This document shows, piece by piece, positions 9,976 through 18,100 of a stretch of DNA of 64,000 bases. Below the pieces are notes generated by a model that did no database searches, was not told the origin of the DNA, and was given only the letters and a program-made list of their open reading frames with translations. The stretch comes from a bacterium. Its GTDB lineage: Bacteria; Bacillota; Bacilli; Lactobacillales; Streptococcaceae. The DNA lies in NCBI GenBank assembly GCA_905221105.1, contig CAJNBW010000002.1, positions 178,463 through 242,462 of the forward strand. Reading direction: 5' to 3'. The first letter of the stretch is position 1. The number at the start of each line of letters is the position of its first letter. Made by a program: the position numbers and the translations under genes.

Positions 9976-10004
9976 ACAAAAACCCTTGTAAATCAAGGGT
10001 TTTG
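9976..10004 (-). terminator. Terminator downstream of tRNA-Thr
   Basis: A stem AAAACCCTTG / CAAGGGTTTT with loop ATTTA is followed on the leftward strand by a T run. It begins about 13 bases after the tRNA 3' end. Confidence 0.85.
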
Positions 10005-10016
10005 CTGTCTATTTCA

Positions 10017-10089
10017 TGCTAATTGCCGGGATTGAACCGGCGACCTCATCCTTACCATGGATGCGCTCTGCCAACTGAGCTAAATCAGC
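10017..10089 (-). tRNA. tRNA-Thr (anticodon GGU)
   Basis: A 73-nt leftward cloverleaf. The acceptor stem is GCTGATT/AATTAGC, the D arm is GCTC...GAGC, the anticodon stem CATCC/GGATG encloses loop ATGGTAA giving anticodon GGU (Thr, ACC/ACU), and the T arm is GCCGG-TTCAATC-CCGGC. The discriminator is A and CCA is not encoded. It has its own TTGACA-17-TATACT promoter and its own terminator. Confidence 0.96.
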
Positions 10090-10099
10090 TTACTTAAAA

Positions 10100-10128
10100 A
10101 GTATACTATAGTTAGAAAAACTTGTCAA
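10100..10128 (-). promoter_or_regulatory. Promoter of tRNA-Thr
   Basis: Leftward TTGACA (10123-10128), 17-base spacer, TATACT (10100-10105). This near-perfect sigma-A promoter starts within about five bases of the mature tRNA 5' end. Confidence 0.85.
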
Positions 10129-10149
10129 GTTTCCTTAGACATTTTCCAT

Positions 10150-10179
10150 AAGAAAAAGCCAGGTAAGAGTCACCCAGCT
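10150..10179 (-). terminator. Terminator of queT
   Basis: Leftward stem AGCTGGGT/ACCTGGCT (10157-10179, two wobble pairs) followed by TTTTTC. It lies just beyond the queT stop codon. Confidence 0.75.
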
Positions 10180-10188
10180 TGTCTTCTT

Positions 10189-10698
10189 CTATTTGCTTAA
10201 ATCGATTCGACGACCAATTTTTCCAATGATAATCGCTCCAATAATTAATGAGGCAAATTCACCAACTCCTGTTGTAAACCAAGTAAGGAAAAATGGTAAT
10301 TGCGCTACAATATTCAACTCTGCAGCGATGGTAAACATGGAAATTGAAAAGAGGATTGAAAAGAAGAAATGATCTTTTCGAATTAATCCATTAAAAAGGT
10401 AATCTTTGCTGTATTTTGCAAAAAGCCAAACACCTAGACTGAGGAATACTAAGGTTGATCCACCACCAACAAAGACATCTAGCAGTCCGAAACTAAAGAA
10501 ATTAGCAATCATACAACCGATGGTAACTCCGATGATGTACTTAGGATTGTAAAAAGCCATAAAGTTCATCATTTCTGAAATACGGAACTGATAAGCACCA
10601 TAGCTGATGGCATTTAGAGGCGGTGTAACAGTCAAAACGACATAGATAGCAGCGACGATTGCAATATCTGCAACATCACGAATAGTTAATTTTTTCAT
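10189..10698 (-). CDS. queT: Queuosine precursor transporter QueT (COG4708 family, ECF S-component)
   Basis: A 169-residue membrane protein with about five hydrophobic segments (for example IAIVAAIYVVLTVTPPLNAISYGAYQFRI and IIGVTIGCMIANFF). It is the predicted substrate-binding S-component for preQ1 or another queuosine precursor. The identification rests on the preQ1-II riboswitch directly upstream, which is known to precede this family, and on the RISEMMNF / GGGSTLVFLSLGVWLF segments. No queuosine biosynthesis gene is nearby, so salvage is likely. ATG 10698 has AAAGGAGAAAAG, itself the 3' element of the riboswitch. Confidence 0.92.
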   Translation of the reverse strand: MKKLTIRDVADIAIVAAIYVVLTVTPPLNAISYGAYQFRISEMMNFMAFYNPKYIIGVTIGCMIANFFSFGLLDVFVGGGSTLVFLSLGVWLFAKYSKDYLFNGLIRKDHFFFSILFSISMFTIAAELNIVAQLPFFLTWFTTGVGEFASLIIGAIIIGKIGRRIDLSK

Positions 10699-10701
10699 CT
10701 T

Positions 10702-10760
10702 TTCTCCTTTAGCGGGTTATCCGCGTGTAATATGCTTGGTGAAAGAAGCTAAGCACCAAG
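10702..10760 (-). promoter_or_regulatory. preQ1-II riboswitch
   Basis: The leftward leader reads CTTGGTGCTTAGC, TTTCACCAAGCATATTACACG, then CGGATAACCCGC and AAAGGAG. These are the P2 stem CTTGGTG/CACCAAG, the conserved central strand, the GCGG/CCGC hairpin and the sequestered Shine-Dalgarno of the preQ1-II (COG4708) class. The final AAGGAG is the queT ribosome binding site, so ligand binding should block translation initiation. Confidence 0.93.
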
Positions 10761-10782
10761 GGTTGCTTTATTCAACCTTACT

Positions 10783-10793
10783 AGTATAGCACA
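10783..10793 (-). promoter_or_regulatory. Extended -10 promoter of queT
   Basis: Leftward TGC-TATACT (TATACT 10783-10788) without a recognisable -35, about 16 bases upstream of the riboswitch core. It faces an equivalent TGC-TATACT on the other strand (10807-10815) driving the GtrA-like gene. Confidence 0.65.
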
Positions 10794-10806
10794 ATAGCCT
10801 GCTTTA

Positions 10807-10822
10807 TGCTATACTTAAACCA
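10807..10822 (+). promoter_or_regulatory. Extended -10 promoter placed for a leaderless gtrA-like mRNA
   Basis: TG (10807-10808), C, TATACT (10810-10815), six bases, then ATG at 10822. With the usual 6-7 base discriminator, transcription would begin at the ATG itself. No Shine-Dalgarno is present. Confidence 0.7.
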
Positions 10823-11253
10823 TGAAAATTCCTATTCAAAAATTTTTTAACAATGAAATCTTATCCTATCTCTTTTTTGGCCTTGCAACAACTCTAGTTT
10901 CGATTCTCTCACGACTAGTTATTTATCAACTAAGTCATCAAGAACTCCTTGCGACTGCCCTGGCAAATATCATCGGTATCCTCTTTGCCTTTATCACAAA
11001 TGATACGATTGTATTTAAGCAAGCTAGGCAGAATTGGCCAAGACGTTTAGTGAAATTTACTCTTGCCCGCCTTTCTACTTTTCTGTTAGACTTGCTCCTT
11101 ACTTTTCTCTTTGTAAGCCAGTTTCCTCATATTATAGGACAATTCGTAAATGAAAATCTTGATAAAATCAACGCAATCGAAACAGTCTTTGCACAAGTCT
11201 TGATAATTATCCTTAATTATATTTTTAGTAAGGTTTTTATTTTTAAAAAATAA
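10822..11253 (+). CDS. GtrA-like family membrane protein
   Basis: A 143-residue protein with four hydrophobic segments and the family features YLFFGLATTLVSILSRLVIY, ALANIIGILFAFITNDTIVFKQ and a terminal NYIFSKVFIFKK. GtrA-like proteins are thought to help move polyprenyl-linked sugars across the membrane for cell-surface glycosylation. No glycosyltransferase partner lies nearby, so the substrate is unknown. The start has no ribosome binding site and is apparently leaderless. The gene is followed by mscL in the same direction. Confidence 0.88.
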   Translation: MKIPIQKFFNNEILSYLFFGLATTLVSILSRLVIYQLSHQELLATALANIIGILFAFITNDTIVFKQARQNWPRRLVKFTLARLSTFLLDLLLTFLFVSQFPHIIGQFVNENLDKINAIETVFAQVLIIILNYIFSKVFIFKK

Positions 11254-11334
11254 AATTTCTGAGCATATAGCTTGCAAGCTCTTCTCAATTAATATATAAT
11301 GAAGAGTAAAAATTTTTTGAAAGGTAAAATGAAA

Positions 11335-11715
11335 ATGTTAAAAGATCTTAAAGCATTTTTGCTTCGTGGTAATGTTGTTGACCTTGCTGTCGGTGTAATC
11401 ATTGCCTCTGCTTTTGGTGCAATCGTTACATCACTTGTTAACGATATCATCACTCCACTTATTTTGAATCCAGCCTTGGAAGCTGCGAAAGTACAAAACA
11501 TCGCTGAGCTTGCTTGGAATGGTGTTACATATGGTAAATTCTTGAGTGCTGTTATCAACTTCCTAGTTATCGGTACTGTTCTCTTCTTCGTTATCAAAGG
11601 AATTGAAAAAGCTCAAAGCCTTACTAAGAAAGAAGAAGCTGCTGAGGAAGCTCCAGCTGGTCCAACTGAGTTGGAAGTACTTCAAGAGATCAAAGCTCTT
11701 CTTGAGAAAAAATAA
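11335..11715 (+). CDS. mscL: Large-conductance mechanosensitive channel
   Basis: A 126-residue channel subunit that opens under membrane tension to release solutes during hypo-osmotic shock. The N-terminal MLKDLKAFLLRGNVVDLAVGVIIASAFG carries the TM1 pore helix. VNDIITPLI, the second hydrophobic helix FLSAVINFLVIGTVLFFVIKG and a charged C-terminal bundle EVLQEIKALLEKK follow. The start at 11335 is chosen from the GAAAGG box about nine bases upstream; in-frame Met codons at 11299 and 11329 are less well placed. Confidence 0.96.
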   Translation: MLKDLKAFLLRGNVVDLAVGVIIASAFGAIVTSLVNDIITPLILNPALEAAKVQNIAELAWNGVTYGKFLSAVINFLVIGTVLFFVIKGIEKAQSLTKKEEAAEEAPAGPTELEVLQEIKALLEKK

Positions 11716-11721
11716 TCAATT

Positions 11722-11755
11722 AAAAGGATCTAGCACAAAGCTAAATCCTTTTTTC
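11722..11755. terminator. Bidirectional terminator between mscL and hemH
   Basis: AAAGGAT...ATCCTTT stem with inner CTAGC/GCTA pairing, followed by a T6 run rightward. The A-rich left flank gives U residues for leftward hemH transcription. Confidence 0.75.
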
Positions 11756-11756
11756 T

Positions 11757-12851
11757 TTACTCTTTTGGTAACTTACCTGCTTTTTCAAGCATTTTCTTAA
11801 TAAGATAAGGCATCTTAACATTTTCACGACCTTTTTTCTCAATCAATTTTTTAACAAATTCTGGCATTTGTAAATCTTGAGATTCAGCCAAGATGTTTTT
11901 CGTCTCATCTGAAGGAACTAACTCATCAAAGGTTTCTTCTTCTGGGAGAAATTCCTTAAATTCTTGATGTTCATTAGCTCTGACTGTATTGACCAAGGCA
12001 TCAATCAAACGAGAATCTGTATTTGGCATTGGTGGACGATGGTAGTTTACCCCAAATTCCTGACATAAGTCATAACATTCCACATCATTGTCAAACAAGA
12101 CTTCAATATGCTCGCTAATGAAGCTGATAGGAACAAAAATATAATGGTCTGGATGTTCTTTCTGTTCTCTGAGATACTCCAAGACATCGGGCTTAATCCA
12201 TGGAATCCCGATATCACTTTCACTCTGCCAAGTGTTAGTATATTGCTCTGAACTCAAGCCTAGTTTTTCAGCGACTAGCTTGCTATTTTCGAAAATTTGG
12301 TCGATATAGGGGTCGCCAAAATCCAAGGCAAAAATAGGCACACTGTGGGCTGAAAAGATGACTTTAAAGCTATCCTGCTTTACTTCTTCTTTTAAAATCT
12401 TATCAATTTCATCTGCCCAATAATTTAAGAGCGCTTCTTCCTGATACCAGTCCTTAATGACCAAAAATTGAATTTGTTTGCTTTCCAAAAATTTCTCATA
12501 GCCCATGACAGAGTAGAAAGAATAATGAGGCTCCAAAATCAAGCAAATACACTGTTCAATGCCGTCTGCTTCCATCTGACCAATTACATCTGGAATAAAA
12601 GGTCTGGAAAATTTATTAGCAAAGTAGACACTGTATTCATTCCCCAGCCTAGCTTTTACCAAGGCAACCTCTTCACGCGTAATTCTTTGCAGAGGCGTGC
12701 CTCCAATTCGTACATAATTATCATAGAGAGTTTGAATCTCATGGTCTTGGGGTCTCACTCCACGACGAATATTTGTGAAAAAATCAGCTACTCCTTCAAA
12801 GGTAATCGCTTCTGGCGAACCAAAGGTCATCATTAAAATTGCTTTTTTCAT
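11757..12851 (-). CDS. hemH: Ferrochelatase
   Basis: A 364-residue enzyme inserting Fe2+ into a porphyrin. Family motifs: [10 protein letters not shown] near the N-terminus, [10 protein letters not shown], a catalytic His in VIFSAHSVP, and [16 protein letters not shown] with the active-site Glu. No other heme-biosynthetic gene is present in the window, and streptococci generally lack the pathway. It may therefore act on imported porphyrin or in the reverse direction; that is inference. ATG 12851 has AAGGAAG. A cre-like site overlaps its predicted -35. Confidence 0.95.
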   Translation of the reverse strand: MKKAILMMTFGSPEAITFEGVADFFTNIRRGVRPQDHEIQTLYDNYVRIGGTPLQRITREEVALVKARLGNEYSVYFANKFSRPFIPDVIGQMEADGIEQCICLILEPHYSFYSVMGYEKFLESKQIQFLVIKDWYQEEALLNYWADEIDKILKEEVKQDSFKVIFSAHSVPIFALDFGDPYIDQIFENSKLVAEKLGLSSEQYTNTWQSESDIGIPWIKPDVLEYLREQKEHPDHYIFVPISFISEHIEVLFDNDVECYDLCQEFGVNYHRPPMPNTDSRLIDALVNTVRANEHQEFKEFLPEEETFDELVPSDETKNILAESQDLQMPEFVKKLIEKKGRENVKMPYLIKKMLEKAGKLPKE

Positions 12852-12883
12852 AACTGCTTCCTTGTGATATTTTTATCAAGTTT

Positions 12884-12920
12884 ATTGTATCATTAATTCA
12901 TTAATAAGTAAACGCTAACA
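12884..12920. promoter_or_regulatory. hemH extended -10 with an overlapping CcpA-like (cre) site
   Basis: Leftward TGA-TACAAT (TACAAT 12884-12889) faces hemH. AGTAAACGCTAACA at 12907-12920 matches the lactococcal/streptococcal cre form WGWAARCGYTWWMA at every position and covers the expected -35 (about 12907-12912). A separate TGA-TACAAT (12967-12975) faces pepT. Confidence 0.5.
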
Positions 12921-13003
12921 TAGCGGATTGCCCTAACTTCTGTCTTTTGTTTTTCTCTTCTTTCTATGATACAATGGAAAAAATGAATTAAAAAGGAGTT
13001 TTT

Positions 13004-14227
13004 ATGACTTATCCAAATCTCTTGGACCGCTTTTTAACCTACGTTAAGGTCAATACGCGCTCTGATGAACACTCAACTACTACTCCAAGTACACAGAGTC
13101 AGGTAGATTTTGCTACAAATGTCCTGATTCCAGAAATGAAACATGTTGGACTTCAAAACGTCTACTACCTTCCAAATGGTTTTGCGATTGGGACCTTACC
13201 AGCCAATGATCCGTCTTTAACACGTAAGATTGGCTTCATCTCCCACATGGATACTGCTGATTTTAATGCCGAAGGAGTCAATCCTCAGGTGATTGAAAAC
13301 TATGATGGTGGAGTAATTGAACTAGGGAATTCTGGTTTTAAACTGGATCCAGCAGATTTCAAAAGTCTTGAAAAATATCCAGGACAAACACTCATCACAA
13401 CCGACGGAACAACCTTGCTAGGGGCTGATGACAAGTCAGGGATTGCTGAAATTATGACAGCTATTGAATATCTAACTGCTCATCCTGAAATCAAACACTG
13501 TGAGATTCGTGTCGGCTTTGGTCCAGATGAGGAAATCGGTGTTGGTGCCAATAAATTTGATGCAGAAGATTTCGATGTAGATTTTGCCTATACTGTTGAT
13601 GGCGGTCCGCTAGGAGAACTTCAGTACGAAACTTTTTCAGCAGCTGGGGCTGAATTGCATTTCCAAGGACGTAATGTCCACCCTGGTACCGCCAAAGGAC
13701 AAATGGTCAACGCCCTTCAGCTAGCAATTGATTTTCATAATCAACTTCCAGAGAATGACCGACCTGAGTTAACAGAAGGTTACCAAGGCTTCTACCATCT
13801 AATGGATGTGACAGGTAGTGTCGAGGAGGCGCGTGCAAGCTACATCATTCGTGATTTTGAAAAAGATGCCTTTGAAGCGCGTAAAGCAGCTATGCAGTCT
13901 ATCACTGATAAGATGAATCAAGAACTTGGTAGCGACCGTGTCACTCTCAACTTGACAGACCAGTACTACAATATGAAAGAAGTCATTGAAAAAGATATGA
14001 CTCCAATTATCATTGCCAAAGCCGTTATGGAAGATTTGGGTATCACTCCTATAATCGAACCAATCCGCGGCGGGACAGACGGCTCTAAAATTTCCTTTAT
14101 GGGAATCCCTACTCCAAATATCTTTGCGGGTGGTGAAAATATGCACGGACGTTTTGAATATGTCAGCCTTCAGACTATGGAACGTGCAGTTGATACCATC
14201 ATTGGTATCGTAGCTTATAAAGACTAA
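13004..14227 (+). CDS. pepT: Peptidase T (tripeptide aminopeptidase)
   Basis: A 407-residue M20B metallopeptidase releasing N-terminal residues from tripeptides in the cytoplasm. Dinuclear zinc ligands are visible: [11 protein letters not shown] (His about 81), [12 protein letters not shown] (Asp about 142), [10 protein letters not shown] (Glu 176/177) and [11 protein letters not shown] dimerisation domain follows ([13 protein letters not shown]). Start at ATG 13004 with AAGGAG; length is normal. Confidence 0.97.
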   Translation: MTYPNLLDRFLTYVKVNTRSDEHSTTTPSTQSQVDFATNVLIPEMKHVGLQNVYYLPNGFAIGTLPANDPSLTRKIGFISHMDTADFNAEGVNPQVIENYDGGVIELGNSGFKLDPADFKSLEKYPGQTLITTDGTTLLGADDKSGIAEIMTAIEYLTAHPEIKHCEIRVGFGPDEEIGVGANKFDAEDFDVDFAYTVDGGPLGELQYETFSAAGAELHFQGRNVHPGTAKGQMVNALQLAIDFHNQLPENDRPELTEGYQGFYHLMDVTGSVEEARASYIIRDFEKDAFEARKAAMQSITDKMNQELGSDRVTLNLTDQYYNMKEVIEKDMTPIIIAKAVMEDLGITPIIEPIRGGTDGSKISFMGIPTPNIFAGGENMHGRFEYVSLQTMERAVDTIIGIVAYKD

Positions 14228-14228
14228 A

Positions 14229-14259
14229 AAGACGAGGTAGCTCAGCTACTTCGTCTTTC
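14229..14259. terminator. Terminator between pepT and phtE-like gene
   Basis: AAAGACGA(G)GTAGCT / AGCTAC(T)TCGTCTTT hairpin followed by CTTTTT. Near-symmetrical flanks suggest it stops both converging genes. Confidence 0.8.
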
Positions 14260-14262
14260 TTT

Positions 14263-17200
14263 TTATTCTGCTGGTTTTTCTTGATTTCCAGTACTTGTTG
14301 TAGATTCTGTTGTTTCCTTTTCTGAAGTTGATTCAGCTGGTTTAGAATCTGTTGCCTTGCTCGGCTTGTTTTCTTCGCTAGCAATTCCACTGTTAGATTC
14401 TGCAGCTACGTTTGGTTGGTTCTCAGCACTGGTCTTATCACCATTTGCTTCGGTAGTTGTTGATGGAGTTGCTTCTTCACTTGCGCTTGATTTTGACTTG
14501 ATTTCTTGATTCAAGACCAGAATAGCTTTTGTCAATTCAAGTAAAGCAGCTTTATCTTTACTCTTAGCAGAAAGTTGATCTAGTAGAGCATCTACCTTAT
14601 CAAAGTCGGCATCAGAACCCTTATTGTTTTCTAAATAAGCATGAAGCGACATAAGAATATCGTAGAGTTTTTGATAGAGAACAATCGTCTGAGGATCTTG
14701 CTCAGCATTTTCTTTCTCTTGTTGAAGAGCGCTAGCGATACGAGTCAAGACGTCTTTCACCTGACTATTTACTTCATCCAAGTCTGCATCAGCCTTGTTT
14801 GTGGCAACTTTGAGATTTTCTACTTCTTCTGCCAAAGATTGTCTAATGCCTTCTTCTTGAATTTGTTCCAAGAGTTGAGTTGCCTTGCTCAAGAGACTTT
14901 CTACTTGTTCCTTGCTAACATGATTGACATGCTCTTCAGGCATAAAGTCTCCGTACAATTCTTTCAAGAAGCCATAAATAGCTGTCTTGGCACTTTGATT
15001 ATCAACTTTTTCAGTATCTAGAACTGTTTGACTTGATTTCGCAGTAGTTGGCTGAGCTTTCAAAGCTTCTTCCACTTCTTGTTTTGCTTGATAGATGCTT
15101 GGGAATAATTTGTTCAATTCTGCAGCCTTAAGGAAGGATTGAGATTGATACAAGGTCCAAGTCAACTGAGCTACTTTGTTTCGAAGTTCATCACTCAAAC
15201 GACCGTCATTTACGTGTTCGTAGAAATACTTGATGTATTCTACAGTTGTAACACCTGTTCGGTCATTAAAGTCTTGAAGAGCTTGAAGTTGTGATTCAAC
15301 CGCTGCCAAACCTGCCTCATCTTTAGCCAACTTAGCTTCTTGGAGTCGAACGAGTAGGTCTTTCTTAGGAAGTCCATAAGTGTCTGTATCCAGTGTATTG
15401 ATCTTATCAATCAAGGCCTGATATTTCTTATCTAGAGCGCTTGTTTCAACAGGTTTGACACTTTCATCAATATGGATATATTGCTTATCAAAGAGTTCAA
15501 GTGTTGCAAGATAACCCTCTGTAGAGTTAGTTGCCAGTTTCTTCATATTTTCAGTAAACTGACCTAAGGCTAACTCAATCTGTCTTTGTTCGATAGGCTT
15601 GTCTTTATAGATGCTTCTGCTATCAGCTAGAAGTTGGTCTACTTTTGCCAAGACTGCCTTCTCATCAAAAGCTCCAGGTTGGTAGTTGGATTGGAGAGCT
15701 GGAATCTTGTTTTTCAAAGCCACTTCATAGCCCTTGGTTTGAACCTTGATGTAGTGATTGTGGTCACCATGAGGAATCACAAAACTACCATTTTCTACCT
15801 GTAAGCTATAAGGAGACACACCATCACGTAAGGCAGTCGTGTAGAGTTCGTTTAGGAAATCAAGTTCTGGATTACCAGTTTGGAGTGGAAGTCGAACGTG
15901 TTCCTTACGAACAGCATAGGGATGGATATGAGTTGGATCGTAGGCTTGGTCTGGATTTCCAAAGACAAAGAATCCGTTTGAAATTCTAATCGCTTCAAGT
16001 GGAACACCATAGGTCTTAGAAATATAAGCAATTTTTTCTTCATCGCTAGCATCTTTTGAGAAAGACTCTACCGTTTTAGCAAGAGGTTTTACAGGCTCTG
16101 CATCATGATGTGTTTTCAAATGATCCTGCGCTGCCTTGATTTGTTCAGCTGTCAAATCTTTCTTGAAGAAGTAATGATTGTGATCACCGTGACTCATGAC
16201 AAAGCCTTGCTCATCCTCACTGATGACACGATTGGCATCAAAACCGTGATCGTGTTCCTCACCATGATGATGTCCATGATGATCTTCGTCGTGATCGTCA
16301 TCATGAGCTGGACTTGGTGTTGTCGTATTCGCCCCTTTCAAGTGGTCTTGCGCTGCCTTGATTTGATCAGCTGTCAAATCCTTCTTGAAGAAGTAATGAT
16401 TGTGATCTCCGTGACTCATGATAAATCCTGATTCATCTTCAGCAATAATCCGGTTGGCATCAAATCCGTGTCCACCTTCTTCATGTTCCTCATGTGAAAC
16501 ACTAGGATTGGCTGGAAGAGATGGCGAAGGTGTTGTCAGACCATTATTTGGAAGAGTCGGCTGCCCAATTGGTTTCGATTTCGGAATGTAATGGAAATGG
16601 TCACCATGTCTGACGATATAAGCTGTAGCTGTTTCTTCAACGATATCTTTAGGATTAAAGATATAGCCATCAGATGTTGCAGAGATAGCTTTATTCGCAG
16701 CCAATGAACCATGATTCAAAGTAGATGGACTACTTGAAAGACTTCCTAGACTAGACACTAGTTCATTTGGTTTTTCATTTGTAGAGACCGTAGAACCAGT
16801 TCCACCGATAGGCACCAATTTGGCAATCTTTTCTTCTAAAGGAGAGAGTTTGCTGTAAGGAATAAAGTGATAATGGTCGCCATGCGGAATCGCCACTCCA
16901 TTTTCCGTGCGACTGATAATCTTAGCAGGGTCAAAAACCAGACCGTCTGATTCACTGTAACGTTGGTTGCTAGGTGAATCATAGAGTTCCTTCAAAAGAC
17001 TTTGAAGATTTTCAGCTTTATTTGCTGGCTTGCTAGTTGAGCCTTGCACTGTTGATTGCTTAGTATTGTCACTAGATGCTGAAGAATAACTTAACTGACT
17101 CGGTTGCGTATTTTTGCCAGCTAGAATAGCTTTGGCTGCTGCTAATTCACTAGCAGACAAATCACTCTTTGGAATATAGTGATAGTGACCTCCGTGAGGA

Positions 17201-17808
17201 ACGATATAAGCATCACCCGTATCTTCGATAATATCAGCTGGATTAAAGACATAACCATCATCTGTCGTATAGCGACCCTGAGACCTTGCTACAGCAACAT
17301 CTGAGCTAACCTTCTCATTATCTTTGACATGTTCTTGTTTTTGATGGTTGATTTCATCTTTGGTTCGAACATTATCAGCATGAGCTACATCTTTCAGGTA
17401 GACATAATATTTTCCATCGACCTTGATGATATAACCACCTTTGACCTCATTGACAATATCTCCATCCTTAAGTTGGTAGTTTGGATCCTTCATCAAAAGT
17501 TCTTCACTAAAAATCGCATCAAAAGGAACTTTCCCATTATAGTAATGATAGTGATCACCGTGTGACGTTACATAGCCCTGGTCTGTAATCTTAATAACAA
17601 TTTGCTCAGCCTGAATTCCTTCTTTTTGGCTAACCTGGTCTGGTGTCAGGTTTTCACTTTTCTGACTTGACTGGCTACCATCCACATAAGAGACCCGATT
17701 ATTGTCCTTATTTTCCTGAGATAGATGCTGGTTCAGTGCATAGGCGCAAAGACTCAAGGATACGATAACAGCAGATCCAGCTGCTATATACTTTTTACTG
17801 AATTTCAT
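14263..17808 (-). CDS. phtE: Pneumococcal histidine triad protein, PhtE-like
   Basis: A 1181-residue secreted/surface protein with a lipobox-like LSLC ending at Cys21. Seven HxxHxH triads are visible: HGDHYHY (H83-H88), HGGHYHY, HGDHYHF, HGDHFHY, two HGDHNHYFF, and HGDHNHYIK. A His/Asp-rich linker (HDDDHDEDHHGHHHGEEH) lies between triads 5 and 6. The last third is an acidic, helical, low-complexity tail ending in Ser/Thr/Glu repeats. Pht proteins bind Zn2+ and hand it to AdcAII; they also affect complement and adhesion. It is longer than typical pneumococcal PhtE because the module around triads 5 and 6 is duplicated. GAGGG precedes ATG 17808. It has its own AdcR-type promoter. Confidence 0.93.
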   Translation of the reverse strand: MKFSKKYIAAGSAVIVSLSLCAYALNQHLSQENKDNNRVSYVDGSQSSQKSENLTPDQVSQKEGIQAEQIVIKITDQGYVTSHGDHYHYYNGKVPFDAIFSEELLMKDPNYQLKDGDIVNEVKGGYIIKVDGKYYVYLKDVAHADNVRTKDEINHQKQEHVKDNEKVSSDVAVARSQGRYTTDDGYVFNPADIIEDTGDAYIVPHGGHYHYIPKSDLSASELAAAKAILAGKNTQPSQLSYSSASSDNTKQSTVQGSTSKPANKAENLQSLLKELYDSPSNQRYSESDGLVFDPAKIISRTENGVAIPHGDHYHFIPYSKLSPLEEKIAKLVPIGGTGSTVSTNEKPNELVSSLGSLSSSPSTLNHGSLAANKAISATSDGYIFNPKDIVEETATAYIVRHGDHFHYIPKSKPIGQPTLPNNGLTTPSPSLPANPSVSHEEHEEGGHGFDANRIIAEDESGFIMSHGDHNHYFFKKDLTADQIKAAQDHLKGANTTTPSPAHDDDHDEDHHGHHHGEEHDHGFDANRVISEDEQGFVMSHGDHNHYFFKKDLTAEQIKAAQDHLKTHHDAEPVKPLAKTVESFSKDASDEEKIAYISKTYGVPLEAIRISNGFFVFGNPDQAYDPTHIHPYAVRKEHVRLPLQTGNPELDFLNELYTTALRDGVSPYSLQVENGSFVIPHGDHNHYIKVQTKGYEVALKNKIPALQSNYQPGAFDEKAVLAKVDQLLADSRSIYKDKPIEQRQIELALGQFTENMKKLATNSTEGYLATLELFDKQYIHIDESVKPVETSALDKKYQALIDKINTLDTDTYGLPKKDLLVRLQEAKLAKDEAGLAAVESQLQALQDFNDRTGVTTVEYIKYFYEHVNDGRLSDELRNKVAQLTWTLYQSQSFLKAAELNKLFPSIYQAKQEVEEALKAQPTTAKSSQTVLDTEKVDNQSAKTAIYGFLKELYGDFMPEEHVNHVSKEQVESLLSKATQLLEQIQEEGIRQSLAEEVENLKVATNKADADLDEVNSQVKDVLTRIASALQQEKENAEQDPQTIVLYQKLYDILMSLHAYLENNKGSDADFDKVDALLDQLSAKSKDKAALLELTKAILVLNQEIKSKSSASEEATPSTTTEANGDKTSAENQPNVAAESNSGIASEENKPSKATDSKPAESTSEKETTESTTSTGNQEKPAE

Positions 17809-17861
17809 AAATCCCTCGTTTCAATAAATGATGAAGCTATTTCGTAACTTCTTTTTATCGG

Positions 17862-17912
17862 TTAAACAGTTTTTTCTAAACCGGTTATTTAACCAATTAA
17901 TTAACCAGTAAA
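17862..17912 (-). promoter_or_regulatory. Tandem AdcR-like operators upstream of phtE
   Basis: Three contiguous 12-mers resemble the zinc-repressor AdcR box TTAACYRGTTAA: TAAACCGGTTAT (17877-17888), TTAACCAATTAA (17889-17900) and TTAACCAGTAAA (17901-17912). A weaker TTAAACAGTTTT lies at 17862-17873. They begin right at the predicted transcription start, so zinc-loaded AdcR should block initiation. Confidence 0.8.
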
Positions 17913-17913
17913 T

Positions 17914-17942
17914 AGTTTACCTTTTTTAAGTTTATCTGTCAA
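17914..17942 (-). promoter_or_regulatory. Promoter of phtE-like gene
   Basis: Leftward TTGACA (17937-17942), 17-base spacer, TAAACT (17914-17919). The AdcR-like array starts two bases downstream. Confidence 0.8.
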
Positions 17943-18024
17943 GAAATTTTAGTGAGTGATAATAAAATTATTACTTTAAGAATCCTTTCTTCATTTTTAT
18001 GGCCGGAAATTTCAACTATTTATT

Positions 18025-18075
18025 AAAAAATAAAAGGACATTATTCTATCCCAAAATAGAACAATATCCTTTCAA
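18025..18075 (-). terminator. Terminator of the adcAII-pht operon
   Basis: A 17-pair imperfect hairpin, AAAGGATATTGTTCTAT with ATAGAATAATGTCCTTT, loop TTTGGG, followed on the leftward strand by TTATTTTTT. About 26-75 bases past the pht stop. Confidence 0.85.
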
Positions 18076-18100
18076 GTAAACTATCATTAATCAAAATATT

